This document shows, in pieces, positions 36,579 through 48,705 of a stretch of DNA of 64,000 nt. This DNA comes from Ficedula albicollis (lineage: Eukaryota > Chordata > Aves > Passeriformes > Muscicapidae): NCBI RefSeq assembly GCF_000247815.1, contig NC_021686.1:837929-901928 (forward strand), written 5' to 3'. Within the stretch, counting starts at the first letter, position 1. Every line of letters begins with the position of its first letter. Under the pieces are notes generated by a model. The model was not told the DNA's origin and did not search any database. It saw nothing but the letters and a program-made list of their open reading frames with translations. The translations under genes were made by a program, and so were the position numbers.

Positions 36579-37397
36579 TTGACAGGTGGAAGCCTGGAAA
36601 ACCCAGTTTCAGCCAGAATTACTTTTCTGGTTGTAAATTGGAGACTGCAACCTCAGCCAAGCAGTTATGGATCCAATCACTGTGTCTGACATGGAGAAAG
36701 GTGTCAGGGAAATTTTCTTGCATCACAGCCAACGGGGTTTGCCCTGAAGCACTGGACAAATCTTCATCACCCAATGTTAAGAAACACTTGGACAAATTAG
36801 AGATTGGAAAATCGAGGCTGTAGAGCAGCTCTCTGATTCACCTTAAACCGACCCACAAAAGAAAACATCCCATCTGCCCCTCCTGGTCACCCTCACCAAA
36901 CAGCAGCCCCACCAGTAAAATCCCAAGGGCAGGGCAGGGGTAGGCAGCTAACTACAAAACTGCTCTCCCCTCTCACTTTGTGAGCATCTCTCAGCCAAGG
37001 GATGCTCTTCCCTGGTTTGCCTGGGAAGCTGAAACAAAGCTGAGGCATCCTTGGGCTCCCAAAGTCCAGGGGAAGCATCAGATTTTTGACAAAGAAGAAA
37101 GTCTGGAAGAAAACTTCTGCACGCTCAAGTGATGCAGATTGCAGAGAAGGCAAGATGCAGGCAAAAAGAATGCAGCAAGAGGGAAGAGTGCAAGTGTTAA
37201 GGCCATGAAGGGCATCCTGACCACGGCCAAAGGGCAGCTTGGTCACCACTTCTGTCCCCAGTGACTCTGCTCATGCACCTGTGCTGCTCCTGCAGCCAGG
37301 GAGGGAGGTTTGCTGGAGGCAGAGGACACCACCAAAGGGAACTGGGCACTCTGGGACAATCCCACACACCGACAGACAGACGGGGCCTGCGCTGCTG
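36579..37397. other. Unique non-coding DNA
   Basis: Somewhat AT-richer than average. One plus frame of 83 codons directly follows the CR1 tail, with no domain recognised. Confidence 0.4.
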
Positions 37398-37475
37398 AAA
37401 TCACAGAATCAGGGAACATCCCGAATCAAAAGGGACCCACAAGGATCAATTCCTGGCCCAAAGCAGCTGGAGATG
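37398..37475 (-). mobile_element. CR1 3'-tail fragment, minus orientation
   Basis: 'aaatcacagaatcagggaacatcccgaatcaaaagggacccacaaggatcaattcctggccc' is the reversed tail of the CR1 subfamily whose plus form ends '...ggccagg...gatcc...gtgggtccc...gattctgtgatt' at 20.3 kb. Confidence 0.65.
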
Positions 37476-40360
37476 TTCCTCAAATGGTGGCAGTCACAGG
37501 AACCAGCTTCACCTGGTGCTTCAGGAATGAAGATCATGGTATGGCTGAAGGTAGCAGGGGCCTCTGGAGATCCCCCAGCCCAGACCCCTCCCAGCAGGGC
37601 CAGCTACACTGCTCAGGACAGCTTCTACCTGAGTTTCGAATATCTCCAAGGCTGAAGACAGTAAACAGCATTTTTTGTGTTTTAAGTGTAATTCCTGTGC
37701 TTTAGTTTGTGCTCTCTACCCCGTCCTGGCACCAGCACCCAGAGACAAGCCCAGAGAGCAAACTCCCTCATAATGGTAGGAGAGCTGGGCAGAGCTCACT
37801 GCCCAGCTTTTCCCTCTGCAGAGAGGGTGCTTGGGCACAAATCCACCTTGGGAAAGGTTCCCTGATCCTGTCACTGCAGAACAGAGCCCAAGAGCAGCAA
37901 AGCTCCACTAGCACAAAACCTGGGTTACTCCTTCCACTTTTCCAGTGCTGCTACAGGACCTGGGAAATTGTTCTATCAGACAAAGTAAAACTGTCCAGAT
38001 GTGCACAGGACCAGAAGGATGCTTGCTGCAGGTTTGGTCCTGTGGTCCTGCAGCAGCTGCTCCCCAGAAGAGGATTTATTCCATACTCCAGGACATTAGC
38101 CCTGACAGCCAGGGACACAAACCCACAGCCCACACAGGATCCCTTACAGGAACAGCCCCACCTGTCTTCTCTCAAAAGAGGGTTGAGCTCATACAGGGCC
38201 CAGTCGCTGCATTTTTAGCCAAATCTTCTGCAGCATTTGCAGAGTGAGGATCACTGGCCTGGCAATCTCTTGTTTTTACATTAATGATTTTGACTTCTTT
38301 GCATAAAATGGTCCCAGCCAAGCGAGCCAGGAAAAAAACAACTTCAGCAGGTTCCTTCAAAAGAAAGGAGAGAAAAACCCCTTTTGTCAAGAGCAAATAC
38401 AGACCATTCAAGAATTCCTGGGAGCTTGGGTTGGTTTTGTTTGGCTGGTCTTGCTTTTAATTCACAGTCACTGAAAGAGTTTTGTGCCCTTAACTATTGC
38501 ATGTGCCACCAGCTAAGCACTTAATGGGCAGGAAGTGAGACTTCCACAGCCACTGCTCAGACAGGAGGGAGACGAAGCCGTGCCAGCCTCTGCAGCCATC
38601 CTGCTGCAGAGCAGCTGGCAGGAGCTGGCACAGGGCACAGCTCTCCGTCCCTGCCCACCCACCCCGCCGCAGGAAGGGAAAGCTGCTCACCTCACCAGGC
38701 ACCCCAGCACGGCAGGAGCCACGTCCCCGGGCAGGGACGGCACGATGCCACACGCGCTGCACAGCCCTGCAGCCCCCAAAGGGGCTGCCAAACCCCCTCA
38801 CCCTTCCCAAGAGCAGGGACCTGGGAAAGGGAAGGATGAAAACAAAACGTGGATAAATTTTCAGGCTTCGTGTGGAGCAAGAGCAATGCCATAAACTCTT
38901 GCCACAGCCACAGCCAGCTCAGGGTGGGGGATCTGGCACAGCACTGCTGTGAGTTATAGTTTCCCCCAGCTCAGGGACAGAGCAGAGCTGCACTTGTCCA
39001 CAGGAAGGGATACAGACACACGACTCACAGGTTGGTACAACACAACATCTCAGTACCACAGCAGAGGGGCAAGAGACCAGCCAGACAGTGCTGCACACAG
39101 CCTTTAAACCCCCTGGGCTGGGCTTTGCTCCCCAGGCTGAGATCAAAGGGACCCTGGTTTGAGAAGGCTGCTGCTCTGCTCTGGGTTAGACCCTCCAAGA
39201 GCAGAACAGGCAGTACCAGACCCACAGGACCAGCACAGGGCATGAGCCAGAATCCAAGAAGAGGAATTAACCCCACATCCCACAGAAGCAAAAGCATTTG
39301 GAGGAGCTCAGTTGTGGGAGCTGATAGCTGCCAGAGGCTGCCTGCCCCCCTCCAGCCCTGCCACAGCCGGGAGGACAGAGCCCTGCTCCTCTGCAGCTTC
39401 CCCTTCACGCTGCTGCCCAGCAGGAACGGGGATTGCTGCACAGCCCATGTAAAACACTCACTCTGTTAGGATTGGCAAGCACTCAGGAACGAGCTACTTC
39501 CTTGCCTGCCAAATCGAGGAGATGGAGAAAACTCATTAAAGGCAAGACACAGTCCCTCTGGATGCAGAGCAAGGCAGGACAAGCCATCCCAGGCACCCAG
39601 CAGCCTGCTTGGATGGGGAGCTGTTGGCCACACCCTGGCAGATGCAGGCAGGGTGGGCTGCATCACCATGTCCCCAAAGCAGCAGCAGCTCTTCCATTTC
39701 ATTCCCAACCAGCAGCTCTCCTCCTCCTTGCAAAGGCAGGCAGCCCTTTGCCTTCAGAGCTGGCTCCAGATCCCAGCTGGAGCTGTGCAAGGGGAGCAGA
39801 CCATGAAGAGCAGGGACCGTGCCACGCTACGACAGTCGCGGGCTGCGTGAAAGAGCCTGTGCTGCTTTTGTGCCCAAACACGAACTCTCTCTGTCCGTGA
39901 GCAGCCACAGCCCTGGCTGAGCTGTCCCCAGCACAGGCAGGACACAGCTGCTGCAAGGGGCACCTGCCCACTGCTCCAGCCCCTGGCACACCAGAGCCAC
40001 CACTGCCCTGGCTCCGCTTCAGCTGGGTTCCTCTGCCACAGACACAGAAGAGACATCACAGGCACAGAGAAAACTCCGACCCCCGTGGAACGCAGGCACC
40101 AGAACTCAGGGCTCCAAACAAGGCACCAGGAGGCCGTGTGTCCCTGGGCAGAGCCCGGCTCACCGAGGAGTGCGTGGCCTGGAAGAGAGGGCTAGGCTGT
40201 GTGCCTGACCAACACAGCAGAGCACAGCCACATCCATGCTCCCCAGCACGACCAGAACAACATCCCCCACTTCTCACAGCGCCTCTTCTCCGCGGAAGAA
40301 GAAAAGGGGCATCGCAGGAGCGGTCAGCGATCTCCTGGCCAGAGCCAACACAAAGGATGC
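37476..40360. other. Unique non-coding DNA
   Basis: Nearly 2.9 kb with no recognised gene. AT-rich patches at 38240-38520. Confidence 0.35.
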
Positions 40361-40499
40361 TCACGCAAACCCACACCCCCAGGACCCACTGAGACTCCGT
40401 GGAACAGCCCAGCACCCCAGGAGCACAGGCCTCACACAAACCCACACCCCCAGGACCCACTGCGACACCGTGGAACAGCCCAGCACCCCAGGAGCACAG
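40361..40499. repeat. 71-bp tandem duplication
   Basis: Copies begin 'tcac(g/a)c aaacccacacccccagg' at 40361 and 40432 and contain 'ccgtggaacagcccagcaccccaggagcaca'. Three or so substitutions separate them. Confidence 0.85.
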
Positions 40500-40861
40500 C
40501 AGGGGAGGGAGAGGAACAGGGCTACGTACTCATGGTGCACCGGGAGCCCCCGGGCTCAGCCGGGAAGCGCCGGCTCCGTCCGGGTCGGTCACGCCGAGCA
40601 GGGTGGGAGCCACCTCAGCCCCCCGTCCCCATCCCCACCAGCAGCCTGCAGCAGGTCTAGCTCACTGCTCCGAGGAAGCAGAAGAATGGGGAAGCTCTCC
40701 CAAGGCAAGTGGCTGCTAACAGGCACGGCCGTGCTGCCCCCGCTCCCTGCCACGCTCCAGCATGTCAGCAAGCAAATCCTCTCTGCCTATGGGCAAGGCA
40801 ACTGGAGGGGGGAGCAAAAAAAAAAAAAAAAAAAAGGGGGGGGGGGGGGGGGGAACACCCC

Positions 40862-40898
<37 letters not shown>

Positions 40899-41040
40899 CA
40901 TCAAGAAAGTCTTTGTCTACAAACATCCCAGCCGGGCGCACGTGCAGCGTGAGCTTCCTGGCGAGGGCGGGGGGCGCCTGGACTGGGAGCCATCGCTTCC
41001 GCTGCAGATCCCTCCGCTCGCTTATTGTCTTCTAAAAATA
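40500..41040. other. CpG-rich segment broken by A/G homopolymers
   Basis: Both sides of the homopolymer block are CpG-rich ('gaagcgccggctccgtccgggtcggtcacgccg' at about 40565 and 'ccagccgggcgcacgtgcagcgtgagcttcctggcgagggcgg' at about 40930). This suggests a small CpG island, possibly a promoter, whose middle may be mis-assembled. No start codon or exon could be supported. Confidence 0.35.
40816..40897. repeat. A20-G18-AACACCCCC-A35 homopolymer block
   Basis: Twenty A (40816-40835), eighteen G (40836-40853), the short spacer aacaccccc, then 35 A (40863-40897). No duplicated flank is visible. The A-to-G order repeats that seen at 20.6, 42.5 and 63.1 kb. Confidence 0.9.
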
Positions 41041-41257
41041 AAAGTAAACACCGAAGAAGAGCTCTTTGTTTTTACTTCTGCTGTGTCAGAGAGATTTCTC
41101 CGATGGGAGCAAGCTGTGGGGCCTCTTCCCAAACCTCTGGGAGCTTCCCCCGAGACCAGAGCAGTGCTGAGAAGGCAGTGGGTGTCCCAGGGACTGGCAG
41201 GGAAAAGAAGCTGTCCCTCTTCCCTCCAAGCTGCAGCTGCTCATGGTGTGGACCATA

Positions 41258-41570
41258 AATCCCAGAATGGTTTGGGTTGGAAGGGATCTTAAAGCTCATC
41301 CCATCCCACCCCTGTCATGAGCAGAGACACCTCCCACTGTCCCAGGCTGCTCCCAGCCCCATCCAGCCTGGCCCTGGGCACTGTCAGGGATCCAGGGGCA
41401 GCCACAGCTGCTCTGGGCACCCTGTGCCAGGGCCTGCCCACCCTCCCAGGGAACAATTCATCCTCACAGGGAAGAATTTCTTCCTGATGTCCAATCTAAC
41501 CCCACCCTGTGTCAGTTGGAAGCCATTCCCCCTTGCCCATTTCGTGCCCTTGTGATGGTGAGGATTACCT
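41258..41570 (-). mobile_element. CR1 element, 5'-truncated, minus orientation
   Basis: 'cagaatggtttgggttggaagggatcttaaagctcatcccatcccacccc', 'ccagcctggccctgggcactgtcagggatccaggggcagccacagctgctctgggcaccctgtgccagggcctgcccaccctcccagggaacaattc', then 'gaagaatttcttcctgatgtccaatctaacccc'. A near-consensus copy; it serves as the internal reference for the poly-G-split copy at 24.4 kb. Confidence 0.92.
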
Positions 41571-42484
41571 GTCCAGGGTTCCCACCTGTGCCAGGCAAAC
41601 CTTATTCTCTCTGTTTCAGCTCAGAGGAGGCCACTGCCCAAAGTGGAGGAAGCCCCAGTTTAAGCCACATCACTCCCCTTAACAAAGAGGCAAAGCACAA
41701 GGAATGCCACTTTAACACATAAAATACATATTTAAAAAATAAGACTGAGATATGCATGCATATCTCTCCCTGGTCTTGCTTCCCAAATCTCTCTTTCTGA
41801 CAGGCCCAGAGGCTGATAAGGCCAAGCCTGAGCCCTACACAGCCAGCATCACTGATTAAACACAAGCACAAACTTCCTCACCAGGCAGCTGCCCTAATCT
41901 AAGCATCTCACAGCTTTCCCAGTTGTTTGTTCAGCTTCTTCCTCTACCATGGAGCTGCTCTACACAACTGCAGGGTAATGAGACACACACACACACCATT
42001 ACCTTGTATTTGACCTGCATTAGGAGTAAATCCAGCAGTAATAGCCCAAAGCCTCAGGTATCCTCCATGATTTGATAAAGTTGCTTATCTAAGCAAAACC
42101 CTGTAGGCTCATTACTCAGAGCAAAGCTCTTCCCCCACACCCTGATTAACAGTGTTCCTTTAAATTTGCCGGTTCCAAAAAAAACCCCCACAGATTAAAA
42201 CAAAAAGATAAGAGGAGACATTTGTTTTCTCGATTTGAGTGCTCCAATGGCTTCCCAAGGAAAGCACCCACCGTGGGACCTGTCACCAGGCTGCTCAGGA
42301 CACTCCAGGGATGGGCACATGCATAGAGCAGCTGGGAGACAGGAGTCACCCATCCCAAAGGCAAGGGGCAGCTCAGAGGGACAGGAGGAGACAGGACGGA
42401 GCCCATGGTTCCCCCCTGGAGCACCCAGAGCTCCCAGCTCTGTCCTGCTCTGGGACAGGGCCCAGCTCTCCACCCCTCGTGGGG
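41571..42484. other. Unique non-coding DNA
   Basis: No gene recognised. A short (CA)n of about five units lies near 41982-41994. Confidence 0.4.
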
Positions 42485-42681
42485 ACAGATGTGCTCGAAG
42501 ATAACGGGTTTGACAGGGCCCAGCTCCAGTACAGCAGCTCCTAGGGGGAAAAAAAAAAGGGGGGGGGGGGGAAAAAAAAAAAACAGATGTGCTCGAAGAT
42601 AACGGGTTTGACAGGGCCCAGCTCCAGTACAGCAGCTCCTAGGGGGAAAAAAAAAAGGGGGGGGAGGGAGAAAAAAAAAAA
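42485..42681. repeat. 98-bp-period duplication joined by A/G homopolymers
   Basis: 'acagatgtgctcgaagataa...cagcagctcctaggggg' followed by ten A then G occurs at 42485 and again at 42583. Copy 1 ends A10-G13-A12 (42549-42583). Copy 2 ends A10-G8-A-GGG-AG-A11 (42647-42681). The single-copy parts look identical. Same structure as the G-run duplications at 14.9 and 24.4 kb. Confidence 0.9.
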
Positions 42682-43551
42682 GAGCTCATGATTGCAACAT
42701 CCTCCCCAGGGCCTGATTACCCCTGAGAGTAATGAGCTGCAATAAGCAGTGCTGGACCAGTAAAGCAGCCCAGCCCGAGTCATAAAGCAGCCTGGGAATA
42801 CACACACCAAAGTCTGCTGATAAAAATGCTGTTAATTCCCAAACCATCCACTTCTTGGCTGCCAAGTTACCCACTGTGCTTGCCTGGGTGTTTTTTTCTC
42901 CCACAGAGCACTGACAGTGATCTGTGCCCGGGTGCAGCCTCCAGGGCACTGCAGGACCCTCCTGCAGCTCAGCACAGCTGGAGGAAGGGGAGCCTTCCCT
43001 CTCCAAACACAACTCAGCCCCCCAGACACCCAGCAGAACTCTACAGCTTCAGATGGAACAACTTATGAGTACCAGAGTATGAAAAAATGGTCCTTACACC
43101 CATTATGTGTCAGGCAGGGGCTCTGGGGGCTGGGCTGCCTCCCCCAGCCCAGGCTGGCACCATCATCCTCCTCTCCCTCAGCCAGGCCCTGCAGCACCAT
43201 CCTGCTGCTCCAGACAACGAGCTCCAGCACGGAGGGAGGGAGGGAGAGCTCAGCAGGGCAACCTCCCTCCAGCTCTGCCAGCATTTTCCTGCTCCAGCAG
43301 CTGGGTCTGCCACAGGAGGCCTCATTCTCCTCAGCCCTCCAACCTCTCCCCCTTCCAGTGGCTCTGTGAGGCTGCACATCAGCTCTGGTGACACCGTGCA
43401 AATAAAACCCAAATCAAATCCACGAAGCAAGAAAGGAGAGAAAAATAGCTTTGTCTCTTGTTAGTTCACCTATGAGCCAGAAAACCAAGTCACACCACTA
43501 AAATCTGCGGGCAAGAGACAGCAGGATGTCTGACTGACGAGCTTCCAGCAT
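42682..43551. other. Unique non-coding DNA
   Basis: No gene or repeat family recognised. Confidence 0.4.
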
Positions 43552-43679
43552 CCTCCACGGCAGCAGGGTGAACCCAGGACCCAGGAGGAGCTGAGATCCA
43601 GGCTGCCCAGAGGCACCTCCACGGCAGCAGGATGAACCCAGGACCCAGGAGGAGCTGAGATCCAGGCTGCCCAGAGGCA
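43552..43679. repeat. 64-bp tandem duplication
   Basis: Copies 43552-43615 and 43616-43679 read 'cctccacggcagcagg(g/a)tgaacccaggacccaggaggagctgagatccaggctgcccagaggca' with one visible substitution. Confidence 0.9.
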
Positions 43680-44503
43680 CCTGGACAGCCAGCTCTCACC
43701 TTTGCCTGGCCTGGCACAGCACACCAAAATCCCAGAACCTGAGGAGCAATGCCAGGCACAGTGCCAGGGCCAAACTCAACAGCAGCCGTGGGACTGGCAC
43801 AGGGAGTTGAGCTGGATGTGCCTGTGCTGCTGGAAGTGCTGCCATCCCGCACACAGGGCCAGGCTAAGAGCTGGCAGGAGCAGAGTTGTTAACCAGGACA
43901 CTTAAAGCAGCCTGTAATCGCAGAAAAGCCACGTCCCTGTTAAAAAGTGAGCAGCAGCAGGGTGAAAGAACACCACAGTCCCTACAGGGCCCAGCCATTA
44001 CAGCCCTGAACTCTTGGGACATCAGCTCACAGAGCTAGCAGGATAAGCTGCAGTGCAGAGCTAATACATTGTGCAGTCACAGCTGTACAGGTGTATGGAC
44101 TGACTTACCCAATGCACACCTGCTGGGAGCCCAGGGAACGCTCACCAGCCCCCATCTCAATCTGGCCACAGCCCAGGGACACTCAGGCCTTGAGCATTCC
44201 GCTGGGAGTGCCTCCAGCAGGAGCCACGGGGAGGCTTTGCCTTTCCTCTAGTCATCTTAACTCACTGCAGTGTGCTTCCTGATGCTGGCACTGGAGGCAA
44301 AACCAACAGTATGAACTTGCCAAGGCTCTCAGCACTGCCTGGAGCCAGGGCCAGGCCAGGGAGCCCCTGGGCAGGGCTGGGTGCTGGCAGTGCTCAGTGC
44401 CCTGCCAGCCTCACATCTCCCACAGCCTCCAGCACCTCACCCCGTGTGGGAAGACAGGCTGAAAGGACAGTACACAAGGCAGTCTCTCCTGATGAATTAC
44501 ACC
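43680..44503. other. Unique non-coding DNA
   Basis: No gene or repeat family recognised. Confidence 0.4.
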
Positions 44504-44890
44504 TGTAATGGTCACTGAGGAGTGGAAACATCTCTGCCTGCCCAGTGAGTTTGGGTGTTATAAAGGAGTGGGTCAGCTGGCCACCAGTTACAGTTTGAGC
44601 TGGGGCTTGAGATTAAGAGTCTGCTGGCTGTAAGGAGGTAAGGGATGTGGCTGTGCAAGGGACAGGCAAGGTAAGAAGACGCTGAGTGAGGGACAGACAG
44701 GGTAAGGTGGCTGGGAAAGGGACAGGTTTGGGCTTAGCCAGTTATGCAGAGGAGAGAAGGAGTCAGAGCTGTGTGGAGCTGCCTGTAAGAAAAGGAGTCA
44801 GAGGTGTCAGAAAGAAGTACACTGAAAGAAGCTGTGAGAAGTTTTCTAATAAAGGGCTGGTGGTGATGCCAGTCCAGTCCATCTTCACAC
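44504..44890 (+). mobile_element. Possible solo LTR (endogenous retrovirus-derived)
   Basis: A ~385-bp segment opens with 'tgtaatggtcactgagg'. It carries a TATA-like 'gttataaagg' near 44557, a purine-rich imperfectly repetitive middle ('gggacaggcaaggtaag...gggacagacagggtaagg...gggacagg'), and a poly-A signal 'taataaagg' near 44848. It ends near 'cttcacaca'. This order (TG, TATA, AATAAA, CA) suits a long terminal repeat. No flanking target-site duplication, primer-binding site or internal viral gene is seen, so it could also be unrelated DNA. Confidence 0.3.
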
Positions 44891-45938
44891 AATTACCACA
44901 ACCCTGGCTGGGCCTCCTCTGGAGAAAGGGCCACCCCCAAACCCCAGGCACTGCTCTGCCCTGGCTGCACACACACACCTGGGCTGGGAAAGCTCCACAA
45001 CCACTCCATGCAGCAAGGCCATGTCCCCCTCAGCTGCTCTCCCACCTGCCTCTGCTCATCCAGCTCCCCACCACGAGCCAGGAGGACAAGAACAGCCAGA
45101 GCTCCCCAGACATCCACCACCATGGAGGCTGTCCCCTCTGAGGGCACAGCCTTTCTCACCCGCCAGGAGGGGAGCAGCCCCAGGAACCACCGCACCCAAA
45201 AGCACTCCACACCCAGCCCTCACTGCCAAGACATGCTCAGCACTCCCTGGAAGATACCATGGAAGGCAAAACCCACTCCTCACCCCCGCTGTCCCCTGCA
45301 TCAAGCTCTGTGCAGGCAGTGCAATGCACCCAGGAGGGTAATCCTGAGGACACCTGTCTCAATTATTAGCTGGCCAGCTATCAGTGCTGCTGTGCAGGGA
45401 CAGCCGTGCCCAAACTCGGGGAAGAAGGTAAAAGTGGTTTCCCACTTGCTGAGCCCCAGGCAGCCTGCCCAGCTCATCACTGCCCTTCTGCACACACCCA
45501 GGGGAGAGCAGAGCAGGACTCCTGTCCGGAGGAAGGGGGCCACAGAGAGGTGGCACGAGCTGCCCTGTCCACTGACCCTCATCAGCTCCAGCCATACACA
45601 GGAGGGGCTGTGAAAGGAGAAGCAGGACAGCTTTGCTGGGTTTGAGCCTCCAGCCGTTCTTTGTCTGCCACCACAGCTCATTTCAGCCTCTGAGGATCTC
45701 TCCTGGAGCACGCTCACCCTCTCCTCTTCTCTTCCACGTCCCCCTCCATGTGCTGCAGAGCCAAGTGCAGCAGTGCCTGTGCTTGGCTCCAGCATGCTGC
45801 CTGAGGGTGTGCCAGGGGCAGAGACCTCTCTGGGGCTCACAGGGTGGAGGAAGAGCCCAGCAAACCAGGCACAGAGAGGGCAGGGCTGGCTTTGACCTCC
45901 CCACTTCTGCCAAATCTAACAGCACGCCCCTGCTACAG
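44891..45938. other. Unique non-coding DNA
   Basis: GC-rich unique sequence without recognised features. Confidence 0.4.
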
Positions 45939-46225
45939 GAGGAGGTTTCAGCAGGCAAACCAAAACCTCTTCAAAACCCCTTCAAATCTGGAAGTTATTC
46001 CTAAGGCATGTACAAAGGACACCACAACAGTTACAGGCCAACCATCAGATCTAAAAGATCCTACTGCATTTTGCACCTCCCCTGAAACATTCCTAGAGAG
46101 CCAGCAGTTAAAAGAAGTTGCAAATCTTATTTGCACCATCATTAAAGGGAGGAAAAGGAGATTAAGAAACCATGATAAGATCAAGTGCTGTCAGCCTCAA
46201 GCAAACCTCAAAATTAAGTCCCAAG
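45939..46225 (+). CDS. Weak candidate internal coding exon, unidentified
   Basis: A pyrimidine-rich 'cacgcccctgctacag' acceptor-like site precedes 45939 and a 'caag|gtaaag' donor-like site follows 46225, giving 287 nt. One frame is open across it (from 45844 to 46305). Its peptide is Lys/Thr/Pro/Ser-mixed and less repetitive than the GC-driven chance frames around it (for example a stretch LESQQLKEVANLICTIIKGR). I do not recognise the protein, and no neighbouring exon of the same gene was found. Chance is the more likely explanation. Confidence 0.15.
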
Positions 46226-48547
46226 GTAAAGAAGAGCAAAGTAATTACCTCACTGAAAAGCTTTCCCACTCAGGACTGGGTGTGCTCAGGGGAAGTGCTC
46301 TTTGATGCAGTCAGTGGTACCAAGATTAGGCAGAGGCAAGCTCACTGCAAACCCTCCACAGCCTCATGTTTCTGCATGATGCTCACAGCTCCAGCTGCCG
46401 TGTTTCCCCAGGACAGGGAAGGGATGTGCATGTGCTTTCCTTTCTGATAGCTGCAGCTCCTGGGACCCTGCTAAATGCAGCAGCCTGCCCAGAGGCCCTG
46501 GGCAAGGGTACAGAGTCACCAGCTAGTGATGAGACTTTTAGGCAAGTTATGTCATAAATGCAGCCAGGAATGTCTCTGCCTGGAGGGTAAATCCGTCCAG
46601 TGACCTTACTGAGTCACTGCCTGCTGACTCACTCACTTGGGCAGCCTGAGCTGAGCAAGATGTCACGGTGACGAGGACTCAGCGACTGCCCCCTAACATA
46701 GAAGCCTTACAGTTTCCCCAGGATGGCAGGAGCTTGTTTGCAACAGCAATCAGCCCCCCTCCTGCTCTTCTGCATTCACTCCCACCTCCTCGTGCCACAG
46801 GCCGTCGTCACACGGGAAGGGATTCAGCTGCTCTTGTGACAGGACAGCTCTCAGCAGAAGTGAGAGAAGTTGTGTCACCGTTCAGCGTGCCAAGGAGTCA
46901 AGTGGGCAGAGCAAAAGGCCACAACACAGCACAAAGCAGAGAAGTCAGAGCCAAACCAGCAGCCAGCCCCCAGGCAGCACACCCTGACCTGCTGCATGGT
47001 GCCACACAAGGTGCACGTCCCAGCCACCACAGGGCACACCTGAGCTGCTGCCTTCTGCTCTGCCCAGCAGAAACCAGCCCTCTGCAACCACTGCCTCAGC
47101 CCCAGAGAGCAGGCAAGGGGGATGCAAGGCTCAGCCAGCTCCTTCCCCCTCACAAACACAGAGATCTGTTCACTGCAGCCACGTGAAAGGGTTGGTGTCA
47201 GTGCTTGCTCTGGGAGCAACACACAGGGTCAGAGCTCTAATATTAGAGCACAGATGATGACAGGGAAGAAGGGAAGGAACAAGAAAAGAGCCATATAAAT
47301 AGCAGCATTGTCCTTACTGGGTTTCTCAGGGCGTCTGATGCCAAATAGGATCGTTCTCTCAGAGATGAAGTCTCTAATTGATTCCCATCTGACAGTTTCT
47401 TATCCAGCACTTGCTCACCGGCCAAACAAGCTGAGTAAATATGCTTTGTTCTACCATTAAAGCCAGTGACAAATCACTGGCTTGCAACAAAACCAGTGTA
47501 AACAGCATCCTTCCTCCCAGGCCAGATCTCCTCCTACTCCCCTGACACCCTCCCACTGCTGCACTCGGATGCTCTGCCAGCCCCAGTCCCAGCATGGGGT
47601 AAAGACCTACGTGATGGGCACCACACACACTGGGCTTTGGGAAGAGAAATTGCTCTCTCAAGGGGGTTTGGGCACCGAAACACCTTTGCAGACCTCAAGT
47701 GAAACCTGCTGCAGCCCAGAACATTCATTTAATAACAGAGACATCCAGTCCTCAGCCTAGAAACAAGAGTCCTTACAGGAGGCAGACCCTGATCTGAGCA
47801 GAGCCAGTTTAGCCTGGCAGTACCACAGACACATTTTATGGTCAAGCAGAGTTCAAGACAGACTGGGCATGTTCTTGCCCTAGACACGTTTGTCCCGACC
47901 TTTGCAGTGTCCCCAGCACCTTTCAGCACCCCCAAAGACCATCAGTAACTGCCAGTTTTCCTGCTCTTCTTCTCTAAAGAGGCTGCTCAGGGAGAACATG
48001 GGAGCCTGGGTGCTCCATGGCCCATTCCTGGCATCCACAACTATGGGATGAGGTATGACAGTGGATACATCCAAGGTATGTCCTTTTTGGATCCATCTAT
48101 AGACCTGCCAGCCAAGAAAGTGCCTAGTGCCTTTCAAATGAGCCACCTACCCCCCCAGCCTACTGCAGCACCAAGGTCCAGGCTATTGCTACCTGCTTGG
48201 GGAAGCAGGACCTCCCTTCATCCTTTTTCCACTAACTACCCCCGAGTTTCAGTGCCAACTTCTAGTTTTTGTATAGAGGGATGAGGTGAGTGACAGTTAC
48301 ACCTTCCTCTGACTCAGAGCCTTCATGATTCCGTGAGCCTGGACCAGGTTTTCATTTCCATTTAATCAATGCACATTTCATTTCACTCAGTTTCCAGACT
48401 GCTGATGGAACCCCCACACCAGTCCTGAGGTGTTACCACCACAACTTCTCCATCCTTAACACTCCAAAGGTGACATACAGCTGACGCTCTGCCTTCTATC
48501 ACACAACTCCTTTCCAACTCTATCACCTGAAAGACCCTTCTTAGAAA
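46226..48547. other. Unique non-coding DNA
   Basis: No gene recognised. A TATA-like 'ccatataaatagcagc' occurs near 47290, with no other promoter evidence. Confidence 0.35.
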
Positions 48548-48705
48548 CAGAGTTGTTAAGGTTGGACAGGACCTTTAAGATCACCCAACCAAACCATTCC
48601 CCAGAATCAGCACCATGTTCACCTCATCTTAGACACGACCTTTAAGATCACCAAACCAAACCACTCCCCCAGAATCAGCACCATGTTCACCTCATCTTTG
48701 TGTGC
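48548..48705 (-). mobile_element. CR1 tail fragment with 67-bp internal duplication
   Basis: 'gagttgttaaggttggacaggacctttaagatcacccaacc' is the reverse of a CR1 tail of the '...ggtcttttccaaccttaatgattct' type. The segment 'acctttaagatcacc(c/a)aaccaaacca(t/c)tcccccagaatcagcaccatgttcacctcatctt' occurs at 48571 and again 67 bp later at 48638, with several differences. Confidence 0.65.

Noticed and set aside
47285..47300. TATA-like 'ccatataaatag' considered as a promoter
   Set aside because: No transcript start context, CpG island or downstream open frame supports it.
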